This document shows positions 8,737-17,360 of a stretch of 64,000 nucleotides of DNA, piece after piece (position 1 is the stretch's first letter; each line of letters opens with the position of its first letter). The stretch comes from Saccharopolyspora gloriosae. Its GTDB lineage: Bacteria > Actinomycetota > Actinomycetes > Mycobacteriales > Pseudonocardiaceae. The stretch spans positions 124,001 to 188,000 of the forward strand of contig NZ_CP059557.1 in assembly GCF_022828475.1 (NCBI RefSeq), in the 5' to 3' direction. Position numbers and translations under genes: made by a program. Under the pieces are notes generated by a model. The model searched no databases. It was not told the origin of the DNA and worked only from the letters and a program-made list of their open reading frames with translations.

Positions 8737-9336
8737 GTGACCGCGGATTCGGAGCGCTCATCGGACCGAGCGGAACCGGAGCTCCGGCTCGTCCTCTGCG
8801 CCTTGGACGAGCCGTTGACGGCAGCGTGGCGCGATGTCGCCACCGACCGCGACAACCTCGACGTCCACCAGGGGTCGGTGCTCGACCTGCGGGTGGACGC
8901 GGTGGTGAGCCCGGCTAACTCGTACGGGTGGATGCGCGGCGGGGTGGACGCCCTGTACGCGCGGGCCTTCCCGAACGTGGAGGAGTCGGTGCGCAGCGCC
9001 GTGCTCGCCTACCACGGCGGGGAACTCCCGGTCGGCGAGGCGCTGCTCGTGCCCACCGGAACGCCGTTGCCCGCCTGGCTGGTCAGCGCGCCCACGATGC
9101 GCACTCCGGGCGAGGTGCTTCCCTCGGACACCGTGCACCCGTACCTCGCCGCGCGGGCGGTGCTCCGGCTGTGGACGCACGGCATGCTCGAGAACGGGAT
9201 GCGGGTGCGCGACGTCGTGCGCACCATCGCCCTACCCGGCCTGGGCACCGGAGTGGGCGGGGTCGACCCCCGTCTGTGCGCCCACCAGGTCGCAGCAGCC
9301 TGGGACGAAACCTTCGCCCGCGCCGACCAGAGCTGA
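8737..9336 (+). CDS. Macro-domain protein (ADP-ribose binding or hydrolase)
   Basis: 199-residue single macro domain. Evidence: VDAVVSPANSYGWMRGGVD (the ANS/GGVD loop that cradles the distal ribose) and the later ALPGLGTGVGG loop that binds phosphate. Macro domains bind ADP-ribose or remove it from proteins or nucleic acids; which one this does cannot be told. GTG 8737 is chosen; GTG 8731 is also in frame and there is no clear ribosome binding site for either. It is divergent from pheA and stands alone, followed by a repeat element. Confidence 0.85.
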   Translation: MTADSERSSDRAEPELRLVLCALDEPLTAAWRDVATDRDNLDVHQGSVLDLRVDAVVSPANSYGWMRGGVDALYARAFPNVEESVRSAVLAYHGGELPVGEALLVPTGTPLPAWLVSAPTMRTPGEVLPSDTVHPYLAARAVLRLWTHGMLENGMRVRDVVRTIALPGLGTGVGGVDPRLCAHQVAAAWDETFARADQS

Positions 9337-9363
9337 CGACCTTGTCGTTGTTCTTCTTCGAAG

Positions 9364-9545
9364 GTGTCCGGGTAGCGGAACCTCAGTGGCCTTCTCGCGA
9401 GAAGGCCACTGCGAACCGGCCGGTGGTCCGGCTGCTCGCGTGGTCACCGCTCGTCGGCTTCGCCGCTGACAAGACAGCGATGACCGACGCGAGCACACCG
9501 GGCCGACCGTTCAAAGATCGGCTCTGAGGTTCCGCCGCCCGATCC
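9364..9545 (+). repeat. Composite intergenic repeat, copy D with terminal inverted repeats
   Basis: Left end GTGTCCGGGTAGCGGAACC, right end GAGGTTCCGCCGCCCGATCC (inverted, imperfect). It contains a short perfect inner palindrome (TGGCCTTCTCGCGAGAAGGCCA) and a TCGGCTTCGCCGCTGACAAG tail. It lies between the convergent macro-domain and hsp20 genes. Confidence 0.8.
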
Positions 9546-9554
9546 ACCACCTGC

Positions 9555-10028
9555 TCACTCCGACGCAGCCCGGTCGCGGATCGCGACCTTGGTGGGGCTC
9601 GTCTGCTTCAGCGCTCCGCTCACCCGGACTTCCAGGACGCCGCGGTCGTAGTCGGCTTCGACCTGGTCGCCGGTCACGCCCTTGGGCAGCCGGAAGCGGC
9701 GGTTGAAGGATCCGGAGCGGAGTTCCCGGACCAGTGCTCGCGGCGCTTCGGATTCCTCCGCGCCTTCGGCGGGGGCCTCCGTGCGGACGGCACGGCTGCC
9801 GCTGATCGTCAGGGTCCCGTCGGCGACCTCGACCGCCACGTCGTTCTCGACGTCGACGCCGGGCAGATCCAGCCGGAACACCAGGTCGGAGCCGTCCCGC
9901 AGCACGTCGGCCGCCGGAGCGAACGCCTGGCCCGCGCCACCGCGTCCGGTGAAGGCGCCGCGGATCAACTGGTCGAACTCACGGTCCAGGCCGGCGAACG
10001 GGTCCCAGCCACGAACGGCAAGAGCCAT
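9555..10028 (-). CDS. Small heat-shock protein, Hsp20/alpha-crystallin family
   Basis: 157-residue ATP-independent chaperone that holds unfolding proteins. The alpha-crystallin domain spans about residues 40-140 (DLVFRLDLPGVD; GVLEVRVSG near the end) with short flanking arms; the C-terminal IRDR replaces the usual IXI. ATG 10028 is preceded at 9 nt by GAGGGAGT (10038-10045), and a GTG codon lies directly before it. Upstream is an inverted repeat matching the HspR operator HAIR, so heat-shock repression by HspR is likely. Confidence 0.93.
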   Translation of the reverse strand: MALAVRGWDPFAGLDREFDQLIRGAFTGRGGAGQAFAPAADVLRDGSDLVFRLDLPGVDVENDVAVEVADGTLTISGSRAVRTEAPAEGAEESEAPRALVRELRSGSFNRRFRLPKGVTGDQVEADYDRGVLEVRVSGALKQTSPTKVAIRDRAASE

Positions 10029-10092
10029 CACTGCATCACTCCCTCATCGGAGCCGGGTCGCCGCCGAAGCGGATACCCGGTCACTGCGCTTA

Positions 10093-10113
10093 CATGAGTC
10101 CTAACGGCTCAAT
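10093..10113 (-). promoter_or_regulatory. HAIR-like HspR operator upstream of hsp20
   Basis: On the minus strand ATTGAGC, 7 nt, ACTCATG. This matches the known HAIR consensus (CTTGAGT-N7-ACTCAAG) at 11 of 14 positions with the exact 7-nt spacing. It lies about 65 nt before the hsp20 start, and its TTGAGC could double as a -35 element. Confidence 0.65.
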
Positions 10114-10244
10114 TTTGCGGATTGTTCCCGGCGCAGCCGAGAAGATTCGAAACACCGCGAACTCCGAGGAAAGATCAACAACACAGCCGGGACACGAGCA
10201 CGCGGCGCGGTACGGTCAGGGGCGCGTCCACTTAGGAGGTCCAC

Positions 10245-10766
10245 ATGCTCGTCCGTCGCCTGGCCCGCCCGCTGCTCGCCGCCATGTTCATCTACGGCGG
10301 CATCGGTGCCCTGCGCAATCCCGAAGCCCTCACCAAGACCGCCCAGCCGGTCCTGGACAAGACGGTCGGCCAGATCGAGGACTCGCTGCCGGAACAGGTG
10401 CCCACGGACGCGGCGACGCTGGTGAAGCTGGACGGCGCGGTCAAGCTCGGCGCCGGGGTGCTGCTGGCGCTCGGCAAGGCCCCGCGCCTGTCCGCGGTGC
10501 TCCTCGCGAGCAGCTTGGTGCCGACGACGCTCGCGGGACACCGGTTCTGGGAGATCGAGGACCCGCAGGAGCGCGCCGGGCAGCAGATCCACTTCTTCAA
10601 GAACCTGGGCCTGCTCGGCGGGCTGCTGGTCACGGCGGTGGACACCGAGGGCAAGCCGTCGGTCGCCTACCGCGCCAAGCACGGAGCCTCCCGCGTGGCC
10701 GAGCAGACCCAGCTCAACGTCAAGCAGGCGAAGAAGGCCGCCCGCAAGGCTCGCCGCCGCCGCTGA
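10245..10766 (+). CDS. DoxX-family membrane protein
   Basis: 173-residue integral membrane protein. About four hydrophobic segments (residues 5-22, 65-85, 88-103, 125-142) and the N-terminal RPLLAAMFIYGG/ALRNPE pattern place it in the DoxX family; the C-terminus is a Lys/Arg-rich cytoplasmic tail. DoxX proteins have been linked to redox balance and, in mycobacteria, to a membrane oxidoreductase complex, but the role here is not known. A strong AGGAGGT (10234-10240) lies 4 nt before the ATG. A 17-bp-stem terminator follows. Confidence 0.82.
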   Translation: MLVRRLARPLLAAMFIYGGIGALRNPEALTKTAQPVLDKTVGQIEDSLPEQVPTDAATLVKLDGAVKLGAGVLLALGKAPRLSAVLLASSLVPTTLAGHRFWEIEDPQERAGQQIHFFKNLGLLGGLLVTAVDTEGKPSVAYRAKHGASRVAEQTQLNVKQAKKAARKARRRR

Positions 10767-10772
10767 TCCGGT

Positions 10773-10819
10773 CCCTGAGCGGAACGGGCCTCCGGGCGGA
10801 CCGCCCGTTCCGCTCAGGG
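10773..10819 (+). terminator. Terminator hairpin after the DoxX gene
   Basis: Perfect 17-bp stem: left arm 10773-10789 (CCCTGAGCGGAACGGGC), 13-nt loop, right arm 10803-10819. No long T-run follows, as is common in high-GC actinobacteria. Confidence 0.8.
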
Positions 10820-10852
10820 CACCCTTACCTGCACGTCCGGGTGATGCGGTCG

Positions 10853-10858
10853 TAGCGT
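10853..10858 (+). promoter_or_regulatory. Putative -10 box for the DevR-like regulator
   Basis: TAGCGT ends 6 nt before GTG 10865; the intervening GAGGAC could also act as a weak ribosome binding site. Confidence 0.4.
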
Positions 10859-10864
10859 GAGGAC

Positions 10865-11500
10865 GTGCCGGTACGTGTACTGCTCGTAGATGATCACGAA
10901 GTGGTTCGCCGCGGTTTGCGCGACCTGTTGAGCACCGAGCCGGATCTGGACGTCGTCGCCGAAGCAGGCGGAGTCGGTGAGGCGGTCGTCCGAGCGCAGG
11001 CCGCGGAGCCCGATGTCGCGGTCGTCGACATGCGGCTGCCGGACGGCGACGGCCTCGACCTGTGCCGTCGGCTGCGGGCGCTGCCGGTGCCGCCGCAGTG
11101 CCTGGTGCTCACCGCGTTCGACGACGAGCAGGCGCTGGTCGGGGCGATCAACGCGGGTGCGTCCGGTTACCTGCTCAAGCAGGTGCGAGGGCGGGACCTG
11201 GTGAACGCGGTGCGCGAGGTCGCGGCGGGACGTTCGCTGCTGGACCCGGTGACCACCGCGCGCGTGCTGGAGCGGATGCGGCGCGGCACGGATCAACCCG
11301 CGGACGAGCTGGACACGCTCACCGATCAGGAACGCCGGGTGCTGGACCTGATCGGCGAGGGCCTCACGAACCGCCAGATCGCGGAACGCCTGTTCCTCGC
11401 GGAGAAGACGGTCAAGAACTACGTCACCGCGGTTCTCGCCAAACTCGGCATGGAACGCCGCACCCAAGCCGCCGCCTGGGTCGCCCGCCGCCAGGGCTGA
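10865..11500 (+). CDS. NarL/LuxR-family response regulator, DevR (DosR)-like
   Basis: 211-residue two-component regulator. Receiver domain (1-120): acidic pair VDDHE, phospho-acceptor Asp55 in VVDMRLPDG, Thr83 and Lys105. LuxR-type HTH at about 145-208: LTDQERRVLDLIGEGLTN, then the recognition region FLAEKTVKNYV and AKLGMERRTQAA. The HTH is nearly identical to mycobacterial DevR, so its DNA target may be similar. A DevS-like kinase gene lies 4 kb upstream beside the cytochrome bd operon. It starts at GTG 10865. Control of hypoxia genes is inferred from similarity only. Confidence 0.88.
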   Translation: MPVRVLLVDDHEVVRRGLRDLLSTEPDLDVVAEAGGVGEAVVRAQAAEPDVAVVDMRLPDGDGLDLCRRLRALPVPPQCLVLTAFDDEQALVGAINAGASGYLLKQVRGRDLVNAVREVAAGRSLLDPVTTARVLERMRRGTDQPADELDTLTDQERRVLDLIGEGLTNRQIAERLFLAEKTVKNYVTAVLAKLGMERRTQAAAWVARRQG

Positions 11501-11562
11501 CGCCGGCCCCCGGCTCGTGGACTTGCGGAACTCTCACCGAAAGATCGTTTCGCGAGAACTCC

Positions 11563-11916
11563 TCAGCCCCAGCCGAGGGCGTGGAGGGTGTCCTCGTTGA
11601 TGCCGAAGTGGTGGGCGATCTCGTGCACCACGGTGACCGCCACTTCGTCGACCACTTCGTCCTCGCTGTCGCACATCTCCAGCAGTGGCTCGCGGTAGAT
11701 CGAGATCCGGTCCGGCAGCACGCCCGCGTAGTTGCTCTCCTCGCGGTCGGTCAGGGCGATGCCGAAGTACAGGCCGAGCAACGACGGATCTTCCAGGTTG
11801 TGGTCCTCGACGAGCACCACGACGTTGTTCATCGCCGTCGCGAACTGCTCGGGCACCAGGTCCAGGGCGTCGGCGACGAGTTCCTCGAAGCGCGCCCGCG
11901 TCATCTCCACCGGCAT
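11563..11916 (-). CDS. Zincin-like metallopeptidase
   Basis: 117-residue protein with the zinc-binding HExxH-type motif in VTVVHEIAHHFGI near the C-terminus (His98, Glu99, His102), the hallmark of the small actinobacterial metallopeptidase family (homologue beside serS in mycobacteria, Rv3836). The natural substrate is unknown. It starts at ATG 11916, which lies 3 nt after the stop of the upstream septum-formation gene; GGGGAG within that gene's end may serve as ribosome binding site. The two form an operon. Confidence 0.85.
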   Translation of the reverse strand: MPVEMTRARFEELVADALDLVPEQFATAMNNVVVLVEDHNLEDPSLLGLYFGIALTDREESNYAGVLPDRISIYREPLLEMCDSEDEVVDEVAVTVVHEIAHHFGINEDTLHALGWG

Positions 11917-11921
11917 CGGGC

Positions 11922-12923
11922 TCAGCGCTCCCCGGCGGCGGGCACGCCCGGCTGGATCGGCGCGGTGTCCTGCGGCGCGGGTTCCTGGCCGACCTGCACA
12001 TCGTCCTTGATGCTGCCGGTGATCGGTGCGAGACCGCTGCCGTCGGGCAGCTGCGCGCTGGCCTTGCAGTTGACCTGGCGCGAACCGGCGTCCCAGCTCT
12101 CCTCCGGCAGCGTGTCCCAGTAGGCCACGAGCTTCTTGTCCGCCACCGCCGTCGGGCTGCCCGCGTACTCGGCGGTGAGTTCGCCGCAGCGGGTCGCGAG
12201 GAATCCGTCCTGATCGGACTCGGAGGGATACCCGGCGGGGAACTGGGCGCCGAGGTCGACCGTCCCGGTGATCTCCACGGAGTGCGGCTGCGCGCAGTCC
12301 ACCGGGTCCCACACGTCGGTGCCGTTGATGCCGAGGCAGCGCCCGACCTCGTAGATGTTCGACTGGTCCTGCTTGGCCACGGTTCCCTTGGAGGCGAACA
12401 GCTTCCCGGACGGGCCGGGCTGCTGGAGGCCGCAGTGCAGCTTCCGATCTCCCGAACTCCAGCCCTGCTCGCTCGGGGTGAACGCGCCGACGGTGAACCG
12501 CCCGTTCGGGTCGAGCCGCCCGCCGAGGTACTGCGTGGCGACGGTGGTGCAGCGTTCCTGCTTGAGCTGCTGCCACTGCTCGGCACTGGGGTAAGGCGCG
12601 GTGGCGGCGAAGTCGGCGGCCAGATCGGCCTTGCCCGCGACCTCGAACAGGTGGCGTTCGCCGCATTTGACCTGGCGGATGTCCGCCGCGTCCGGCTCCG
12701 TCCAGTGCAGGCAGGTGCCCGCCTTCGCCTCGAACACGGGGGGAGTGGCGGGCGAGGCGCCCTCGCGGCCCGGCCCGCCGATGCCGGAGCCGCCACCTCC
12801 GCTCGGAGTGTTCAGCAACGCGCTGATCAGCAGAACGAGTGCGCCACCGATGGCGGCGGCGATCATCACCAGCCGGGTGTTGGGCTTCCGGCGGTGCTTC
12901 TGGGTGTCGCTGCGCTCGGCCAT
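11922..12923 (-). CDS. Septum-formation family membrane protein
   Basis: 333 residues. A charged N-terminus is followed by one membrane segment (about 18-38), a Gly/Pro linker and an extracellular region with two Cys-containing modules (GTCLHWTEPD..VKCGERHLFEVAG and GRCLGINGTDVWDPVDC..PHSVEITG). This two-module pattern is that of the actinobacterial septum-formation domain family (Rv3835 homologue). The N-terminus is predicted inside and the domain outside. Molecular function is not established. It precedes and nearly touches the metallopeptidase gene. Confidence 0.85.
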   Translation of the reverse strand: MAERSDTQKHRRKPNTRLVMIAAAIGGALVLLISALLNTPSGGGGSGIGGPGREGASPATPPVFEAKAGTCLHWTEPDAADIRQVKCGERHLFEVAGKADLAADFAATAPYPSAEQWQQLKQERCTTVATQYLGGRLDPNGRFTVGAFTPSEQGWSSGDRKLHCGLQQPGPSGKLFASKGTVAKQDQSNIYEVGRCLGINGTDVWDPVDCAQPHSVEITGTVDLGAQFPAGYPSESDQDGFLATRCGELTAEYAGSPTAVADKKLVAYWDTLPEESWDAGSRQVNCKASAQLPDGSGLAPITGSIKDDVQVGQEPAPQDTAPIQPGVPAAGER

Positions 12924-13063
12924 CGATCACATCATGCCTGTCGGCCCGGCCGTGTGCTCAAGCGCTCACGCATCGCTTTGAAACCGATTCGTGTCCGGCT
13001 GCGTCACATCAAGGCGTACCCCGTGCGGGGGACGGTGGGTAGTGTTGCTGCTGGGAGTGGGCG

Positions 13064-13783
13064 ATGACGGAAGATGGCAGACCATTGGCAGACCAGGACG
13101 GGCCGCATCGCAGCGACCAGCCCTCGACGGGCGGGTCCGCTGACGACGTGACGCAACCGAACGCAGGCGGCGAGCAGCAGAGCGGGGACGCGGGCCAGGC
13201 CCGCGGCCGAATGCGCTACCAGGACGACTCGACGGCGCCGCGGGAACCGACGCTCGCCGAGAAGCGGGCTCGCATCGCGGCGGAGAAGCGCCAGGAAGAG
13301 CAGGCCCAGGCCGCGCTCGCCGAGCAGGAGAGCAAGACGCAGAAGCGTCGTCGCGTGATGGTCGGTGGCGGTGTCACCGTCGGCGTGGTGGCGCTGGTCG
13401 CGGCGTTCTACTCGGGGTCGGCTTACAGCGCGGAGCAGAACGCGGTCCACGAGTACTGCGCCGCCGAGAAGCAGGGCCAGGTGGCCGACGACCCCAACCT
13501 CTGCGACGAGAACTACGTCCAGAGCCACGGCGGGTACAGCTCGGGCGGCATGATGTTCATGCCGATCTTCTTGCCGGGCACGAACATCCCGAGCGGCCAG
13601 ATGAACTCCTACCGGTACGGCTACACCCAGCCCGGCGCTCCGGCGCCGACACCGGGCAGTTCGGTGCCCGCCGGATCGAGCTTCAACAAGCCCGCCGACG
13701 CGAACATCAAGAACTCCAAGGGCCAGACGGTGCAGCGCGGCGGTTTCGGAATCAGCAACAAGAGCGGCAGCAGCGGGAGCTGA
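13064..13783 (+). CDS. Membrane-anchored hypothetical protein, YgiB/DUF1190-like
   Basis: 239 residues: hydrophilic N-terminus with a charged helix (about 60-100), one membrane segment (about 104-122, VMVGGGVTVGVVALVAAFY), then an outside part with two Cys and a Gly/Pro/Ser-rich tail ending in VQRGGFGIS. The tail and the neighbouring ATP-grasp gene recall the E. coli ygiB-ygiC pair; I infer a YgiB-like role but the sequence match is weak. GGAG lies 7 nt before the ATG. The next gene starts 5 nt after its stop, so the two form an operon. Confidence 0.7.
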   Translation: MTEDGRPLADQDGPHRSDQPSTGGSADDVTQPNAGGEQQSGDAGQARGRMRYQDDSTAPREPTLAEKRARIAAEKRQEEQAQAALAEQESKTQKRRRVMVGGGVTVGVVALVAAFYSGSAYSAEQNAVHEYCAAEKQGQVADDPNLCDENYVQSHGGYSSGGMMFMPIFLPGTNIPSGQMNSYRYGYTQPGAPAPTPGSSVPAGSSFNKPADANIKNSKGQTVQRGGFGISNKSGSSGS

Positions 13784-13787
13784 ACGA

Positions 13788-14954
13788 GTGCGTCGGAGGA
13801 CAACCGAGCGTCGGCCGGACTGGCAGCGCAAGGTCGAAGAACTGGGACTGGTGTTCGGCACCCCGGCACGCGCGGCGGACGGTTCGCAGCGCCCCTACTG
13901 GGACGAGGGCGTGCACTACGAGTTCAGCTTGGACGAGGTGCTCTCGCTGGAGGCCGACGTCGAGCTGCTCCAGTCGATGTGCCTGGACGCCGTGGACCAG
14001 GTCGTCACGACCGAGCGCTACAAGGACTTCGGCATCCCGGAATGGGTGTGGCCGAAGATCGCCGAGTCGTGGAAGCGGCACGATCCGCACCTCTACGGCC
14101 GGTTCGACCTGCGCTACGACGGTTCCGGACCGGCGAAGCTGCTGGAGTACAACGCGGACACGCCGACTTCGCTGCTGGAGGCGGCGGTCGTGCAGTGGAA
14201 CTGGCTGACCGAGTGCCACGAGGGCGACGACCAGTGGAACTCGATCCACGAGAAGCTGGTGGAGCGCTGGAGCGAGATCAGCGACCAGCTCGCCACCCGC
14301 GAAGTGCACTTCACCTGGTCGAGCTCCGACACCAGCGGTGAAGACAACATCACCTCGGCGTACCTGCAGGAGACCGCGGCCGAGGCGGGCATGGACACGG
14401 TCGGCCTGTCGATCGAGGAGATCGGCTGGGACCCGCTGCTGGAACGGTTCGTGGATCTTGAAGAGGCGCCGATGAACTCGGTCGTCAAGATCTACCCGTG
14501 GGAGTGGATGGTCGACGACGACTTCGGCCACCACGCGGTGAACACGCTGCCCGCGACGCAGTGGATCGAACCCCTGTGGAAGATGCTGCTGTCGAACAAG
14601 GCGCTGCTGGCGGTGCTGTGGGAGATGTACCCGGGGCACCCGAACCTGCTGCCGACGTTCCTCGACCAGCCCGGACTGCTCACCGAGTACGTGCGCAAGC
14701 CGCGACTGGGCCGGGAGGGCAACAACATCACCGTCGTCGCCCCCGGCTGGGAGACCGAGACCGGCGGCTTCTACGGCGAGGAAGGCTTCGTCTACCAGGC
14801 GTTCGACCCGCTGCCGGAGTTCGACGGCATGCGTCCCGCGCTGGGTGCGTGGGTCGTCGGCGAATCCGCGGCCGGACTCGGCATCCGCGAGACGGCGGGC
14901 CTGATCACCGACGACGGCGCCGCCTTCGTCCCGCACCGCATCCCCGGCTCCTGA
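13788..14954 (+). CDS. Glutathionylspermidine synthase-family ATP-grasp ligase (YgiC-like)
   Basis: 388 residues. Recognised by the GSP-synthetase C-terminal domain motifs: RFDLRYDGSGPAKLLEYNAD (substrate/ATP binding), PLWKMLLSNKALLAVLWE, and KPRLGREGNNI in the glycine-rich ATP loop. The family ligates an amine to a carboxylate using ATP. Actinobacteria lack glutathionylspermidine, so the true substrate is unknown. Translation starts at GTG 13788, 5 nt after the upstream YgiB-like gene, with GGGAG 8 nt ahead. Confidence 0.86.
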   Translation: MRRRTTERRPDWQRKVEELGLVFGTPARAADGSQRPYWDEGVHYEFSLDEVLSLEADVELLQSMCLDAVDQVVTTERYKDFGIPEWVWPKIAESWKRHDPHLYGRFDLRYDGSGPAKLLEYNADTPTSLLEAAVVQWNWLTECHEGDDQWNSIHEKLVERWSEISDQLATREVHFTWSSSDTSGEDNITSAYLQETAAEAGMDTVGLSIEEIGWDPLLERFVDLEEAPMNSVVKIYPWEWMVDDDFGHHAVNTLPATQWIEPLWKMLLSNKALLAVLWEMYPGHPNLLPTFLDQPGLLTEYVRKPRLGREGNNITVVAPGWETETGGFYGEEGFVYQAFDPLPEFDGMRPALGAWVVGESAAGLGIRETAGLITDDGAAFVPHRIPGS

Positions 14955-15071
14955 TCGATCCCGGTTCGACTGGGCACAGCCCTCTGACCTGTGTTTCCGT
15001 AGCTGCACGGGCCGCCGGGGGTCGTCACGCCCGCCGCGCGGACTCCCGTTTCGAGCGGACGGGGTGGGGAC

Positions 15072-15809
15072 ATGCCTTACAGCCGGGCAGCAGAGAACGG
15101 CGAGGAGCCGTTCGACGATCAGGAACTACCGGACTCGGCGCTGGAACACTCCCGGACGGCCGAACCCGACGTGTACCTCGACGTGCCGGACCTGAAGGTC
15201 GAAGAGATCGGCTTGAAGGCGGAGGACGTCCGGGCGAAGGTGTCGGTGCAGGCCGAGGTCCTCGACATGCTCCGGCTCAACGTGGGCGCGGACGTGTCGA
15301 TCGGCAAGGCCGAGCTGGACCTCTCCGGAGTGCAGGCGCAGGTGACGTTGAAGGTCCGGCTCGCCGAGATCGCCGCGATCGTCGATCGGGTGCTCACCAC
15401 GCTCGACCGGAATCCGCGGCTGGCGGAGGAGCTGACGCGCGGCCTGGGGAAGATGCCGCAGGAAGCGGCCGAGGTCGCCGACCGGGCGGTGGACGAGGTC
15501 GAACGCCCCGCCGTGGAGGCCGAGCGCGAGGTCCGTTCCGAACTGGACGACGTCGGCGGTACGGCCGACAACCGCGCCACCGAACGCCGGCGGGTGCACC
15601 GGGCACCGGAGGAGCGCCCGGCCGATGCCGCCGCGGGAGCGGAGGGCGCCGAAGGTACCGACGAGGAGGCCGCGCCGAAGCAGCCGGTTCGCCCCGTTGA
15701 ACCGGCGCAAGAGCGCCGCGGCGCAGGCAGGCGCCGGCCTTCCGGTGTGCGTCATGCGGGCGAGGAACCTCGCAGGGGCCGCCCGTACCCGCCTCGCCGC
15801 CGGTCGTGA
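15072..15809 (+). CDS. Conserved actinobacterial hypothetical protein
   Basis: 245 residues, no known domain. The ordered core (about 30-115) is rich in Val/Leu/Asp alternations (VYLDVPDLKVEEIGLK; VGADVSIGKAELDLSGVQAQVTL), suggesting beta strands or a beta-helix-like sheet. It is followed by a helical piece (AAIVDRVLTTLDRNP) and then a long disordered, very charged, Arg-rich tail (150-245). No signal peptide or membrane segment. Located just upstream of serS on the same strand. The tail is compositionally biased, so its true end is less sure than the core. Confidence 0.65.
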   Translation: MPYSRAAENGEEPFDDQELPDSALEHSRTAEPDVYLDVPDLKVEEIGLKAEDVRAKVSVQAEVLDMLRLNVGADVSIGKAELDLSGVQAQVTLKVRLAEIAAIVDRVLTTLDRNPRLAEELTRGLGKMPQEAAEVADRAVDEVERPAVEAEREVRSELDDVGGTADNRATERRRVHRAPEERPADAAAGAEGAEGTDEEAAPKQPVRPVEPAQERRGAGRRRPSGVRHAGEEPRRGRPYPPRRRS

Positions 15810-15924
15810 GGCTTCGCGGACGTCCGGTGCCGAGGTGGCCGCCTCCGCCTCGGACGACCGCGTTCCGGAGCGGCGGCGCGTGCCGCTCTCACCCCCAGCA
15901 AGGTTCGTGGCCGACCGGGCCAGC

Positions 15925-15930
15925 TAGGCT
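15925..15930 (+). promoter_or_regulatory. Putative -10 box for leaderless serS
   Basis: TAGGCT ends 8 nt before GTG 15939; no Shine-Dalgarno is visible. Confidence 0.5.
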
Positions 15931-15938
15931 CACCAGCT

Positions 15939-17204
15939 GTGATCGACCTGAAGACGCTTCGCGAAGATCCGGAGGCCGTGCGCGCCTCGCAGCGTGCCCG
16001 AGGTGAGGACGCGTCCCTCGTGGACGCGCTGCTCTCCGCTGACGAGCGTCGCAGGTCAGCGGTGTCCCGCGCGGACACGCTGCGCGCCGAGCAGAAGCAG
16101 CTCGGCAAGCAGGTCGGCAAGGCCAAGGGCGAGGAGCGCGACGAGCTGCTTGCTCGCGCGAAGGAACTCTCCGCCCAGGTCAAGCAGGCCGAGGTGGAGC
16201 AGACCGAGGCCGATGCGGAGCTGCTGAGCACGCAGAAGAAGGTCTCGAACATCATCGAGCCGCAGACCCCGCCCGGCGGCGAAGACGACTACGTCGTGCT
16301 CAAGCACGTCGGCACGCCGCGCGAGTTCGACTTCGAGGTGCGCGACCACCTGGACCTGGGCGTGGGCCTGCGCGCGATCGACATGGAGCGCGGCGCGAAG
16401 GTCGCGGGCGCCCGGTTCTACTTCCTCACCGGCATCGGGGCACAGCTGGAGCTGGCGCTGCTGAACATGGCCGCCGCCCAGGCCACCGCGGCCGGGTTCA
16501 CGCTGGTCGTGCCACCGGTGCTGGTCCGCCCGGAGATCATGGAGGGCACCGGTTTCCTCGGCGCCCACTCCACCGAGGTGTACCGGCTGGAAGAGGACGA
16601 CGCGTACCTCGTCGGCACCTCGGAGGTGCCGCTGGCCGGCTACCACGCCGGTGAGATCCTCGACCTGGCTTCGGCGCCGCTGCGCTACGCGGGCTGGTCG
16701 ACCTGCTTCCGGCGCGAGGCGGGCTCCTACGGCAAGGACACCCGCGGCGTGATCCGCGTGCACCAGTTCAACAAGCTGGAGATGTTCGTCTACTGCCGCG
16801 AGGAGGACTCGCGCACCGAGCACGAGCGGCTGCTGGCCTGGGAAGAGGAGATGCTCGCGAAGATCGAGGTGCCGTACCGGGTGATCGACACCGCGGCCGG
16901 CGACCTCGGGGCGAGCGCGGCGCGGAAGTTCGACTGCGAGGCGTGGGTGCCGTCGCAGCAGGCCTACCGCGAGCTGACCTCCACCTCGAACTGCACGACG
17001 TTCCAGGCCCGCCGCCTCAACACCCGCTACCGCGAGGCCGGTGGTCCCAACGCCATCGCGTCCACGCTGAACGGGACGCTTGCCACCACCCGGTGGATCG
17101 TGGCGATCTTGGAGAACCACCAGCAGCCGGACGGTTCGGTGCGGGTTCCGGAGGCACTGCGCCCGTTCCTCGGCGGCAAGGTTGTCCTCGAACCCGTCGC
17201 CTGA
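15939..17204 (+). CDS. serS: Seryl-tRNA synthetase
   Basis: Charges tRNA-Ser (and tRNA-Sec where present) with serine. 421 residues, the usual length. The N-terminal coiled-coil arm (about 25-105, KKVSNIIE at its end) grips the long variable arm of tRNA-Ser. The class II core shows motif 2 ([21 protein letters not shown]) and motif 3 ([16 protein letters not shown]). It starts at GTG 15939 with a -10 box 8 nt upstream. Two tRNA-Ser genes occur in this same window (41.4 and 52.8 kb). Confidence 0.97.
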   Translation: MIDLKTLREDPEAVRASQRARGEDASLVDALLSADERRRSAVSRADTLRAEQKQLGKQVGKAKGEERDELLARAKELSAQVKQAEVEQTEADAELLSTQKKVSNIIEPQTPPGGEDDYVVLKHVGTPREFDFEVRDHLDLGVGLRAIDMERGAKVAGARFYFLTGIGAQLELALLNMAAAQATAAGFTLVVPPVLVRPEIMEGTGFLGAHSTEVYRLEEDDAYLVGTSEVPLAGYHAGEILDLASAPLRYAGWSTCFRREAGSYGKDTRGVIRVHQFNKLEMFVYCREEDSRTEHERLLAWEEEMLAKIEVPYRVIDTAAGDLGASAARKFDCEAWVPSQQAYRELTSTSNCTTFQARRLNTRYREAGGPNAIASTLNGTLATTRWIVAILENHQQPDGSVRVPEALRPFLGGKVVLEPVA

Positions 17205-17210
17205 GGCGCC

Positions 17211-17360
17211 CTCGCGTCGCGGAACCCCAGCGTTGCTCCGGTGTGACGGCGATTTCGCCAGTGGCTCCGCCACGAGCGAGATCGCCGTCCGCGCGAGCAG
17301 CGTGCCGAGAACGGCCCGGTGGTGAGGGGCGTCGGCTTCGCCGCCGACGGGCAGCTGCTC
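17211..17360 (+). repeat. Composite intergenic repeat, copy E (degenerate)
   Basis: GCGTCGCGGAACCCCAGCG head, TGGCTCCGCCACGAGCGAGA centre, GAGAACGGCCCGGTGGT arm and a TCGGCTTCGCCGCCGACGGG tail. Lies between convergent serS and the glycosylase gene. Confidence 0.65.
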
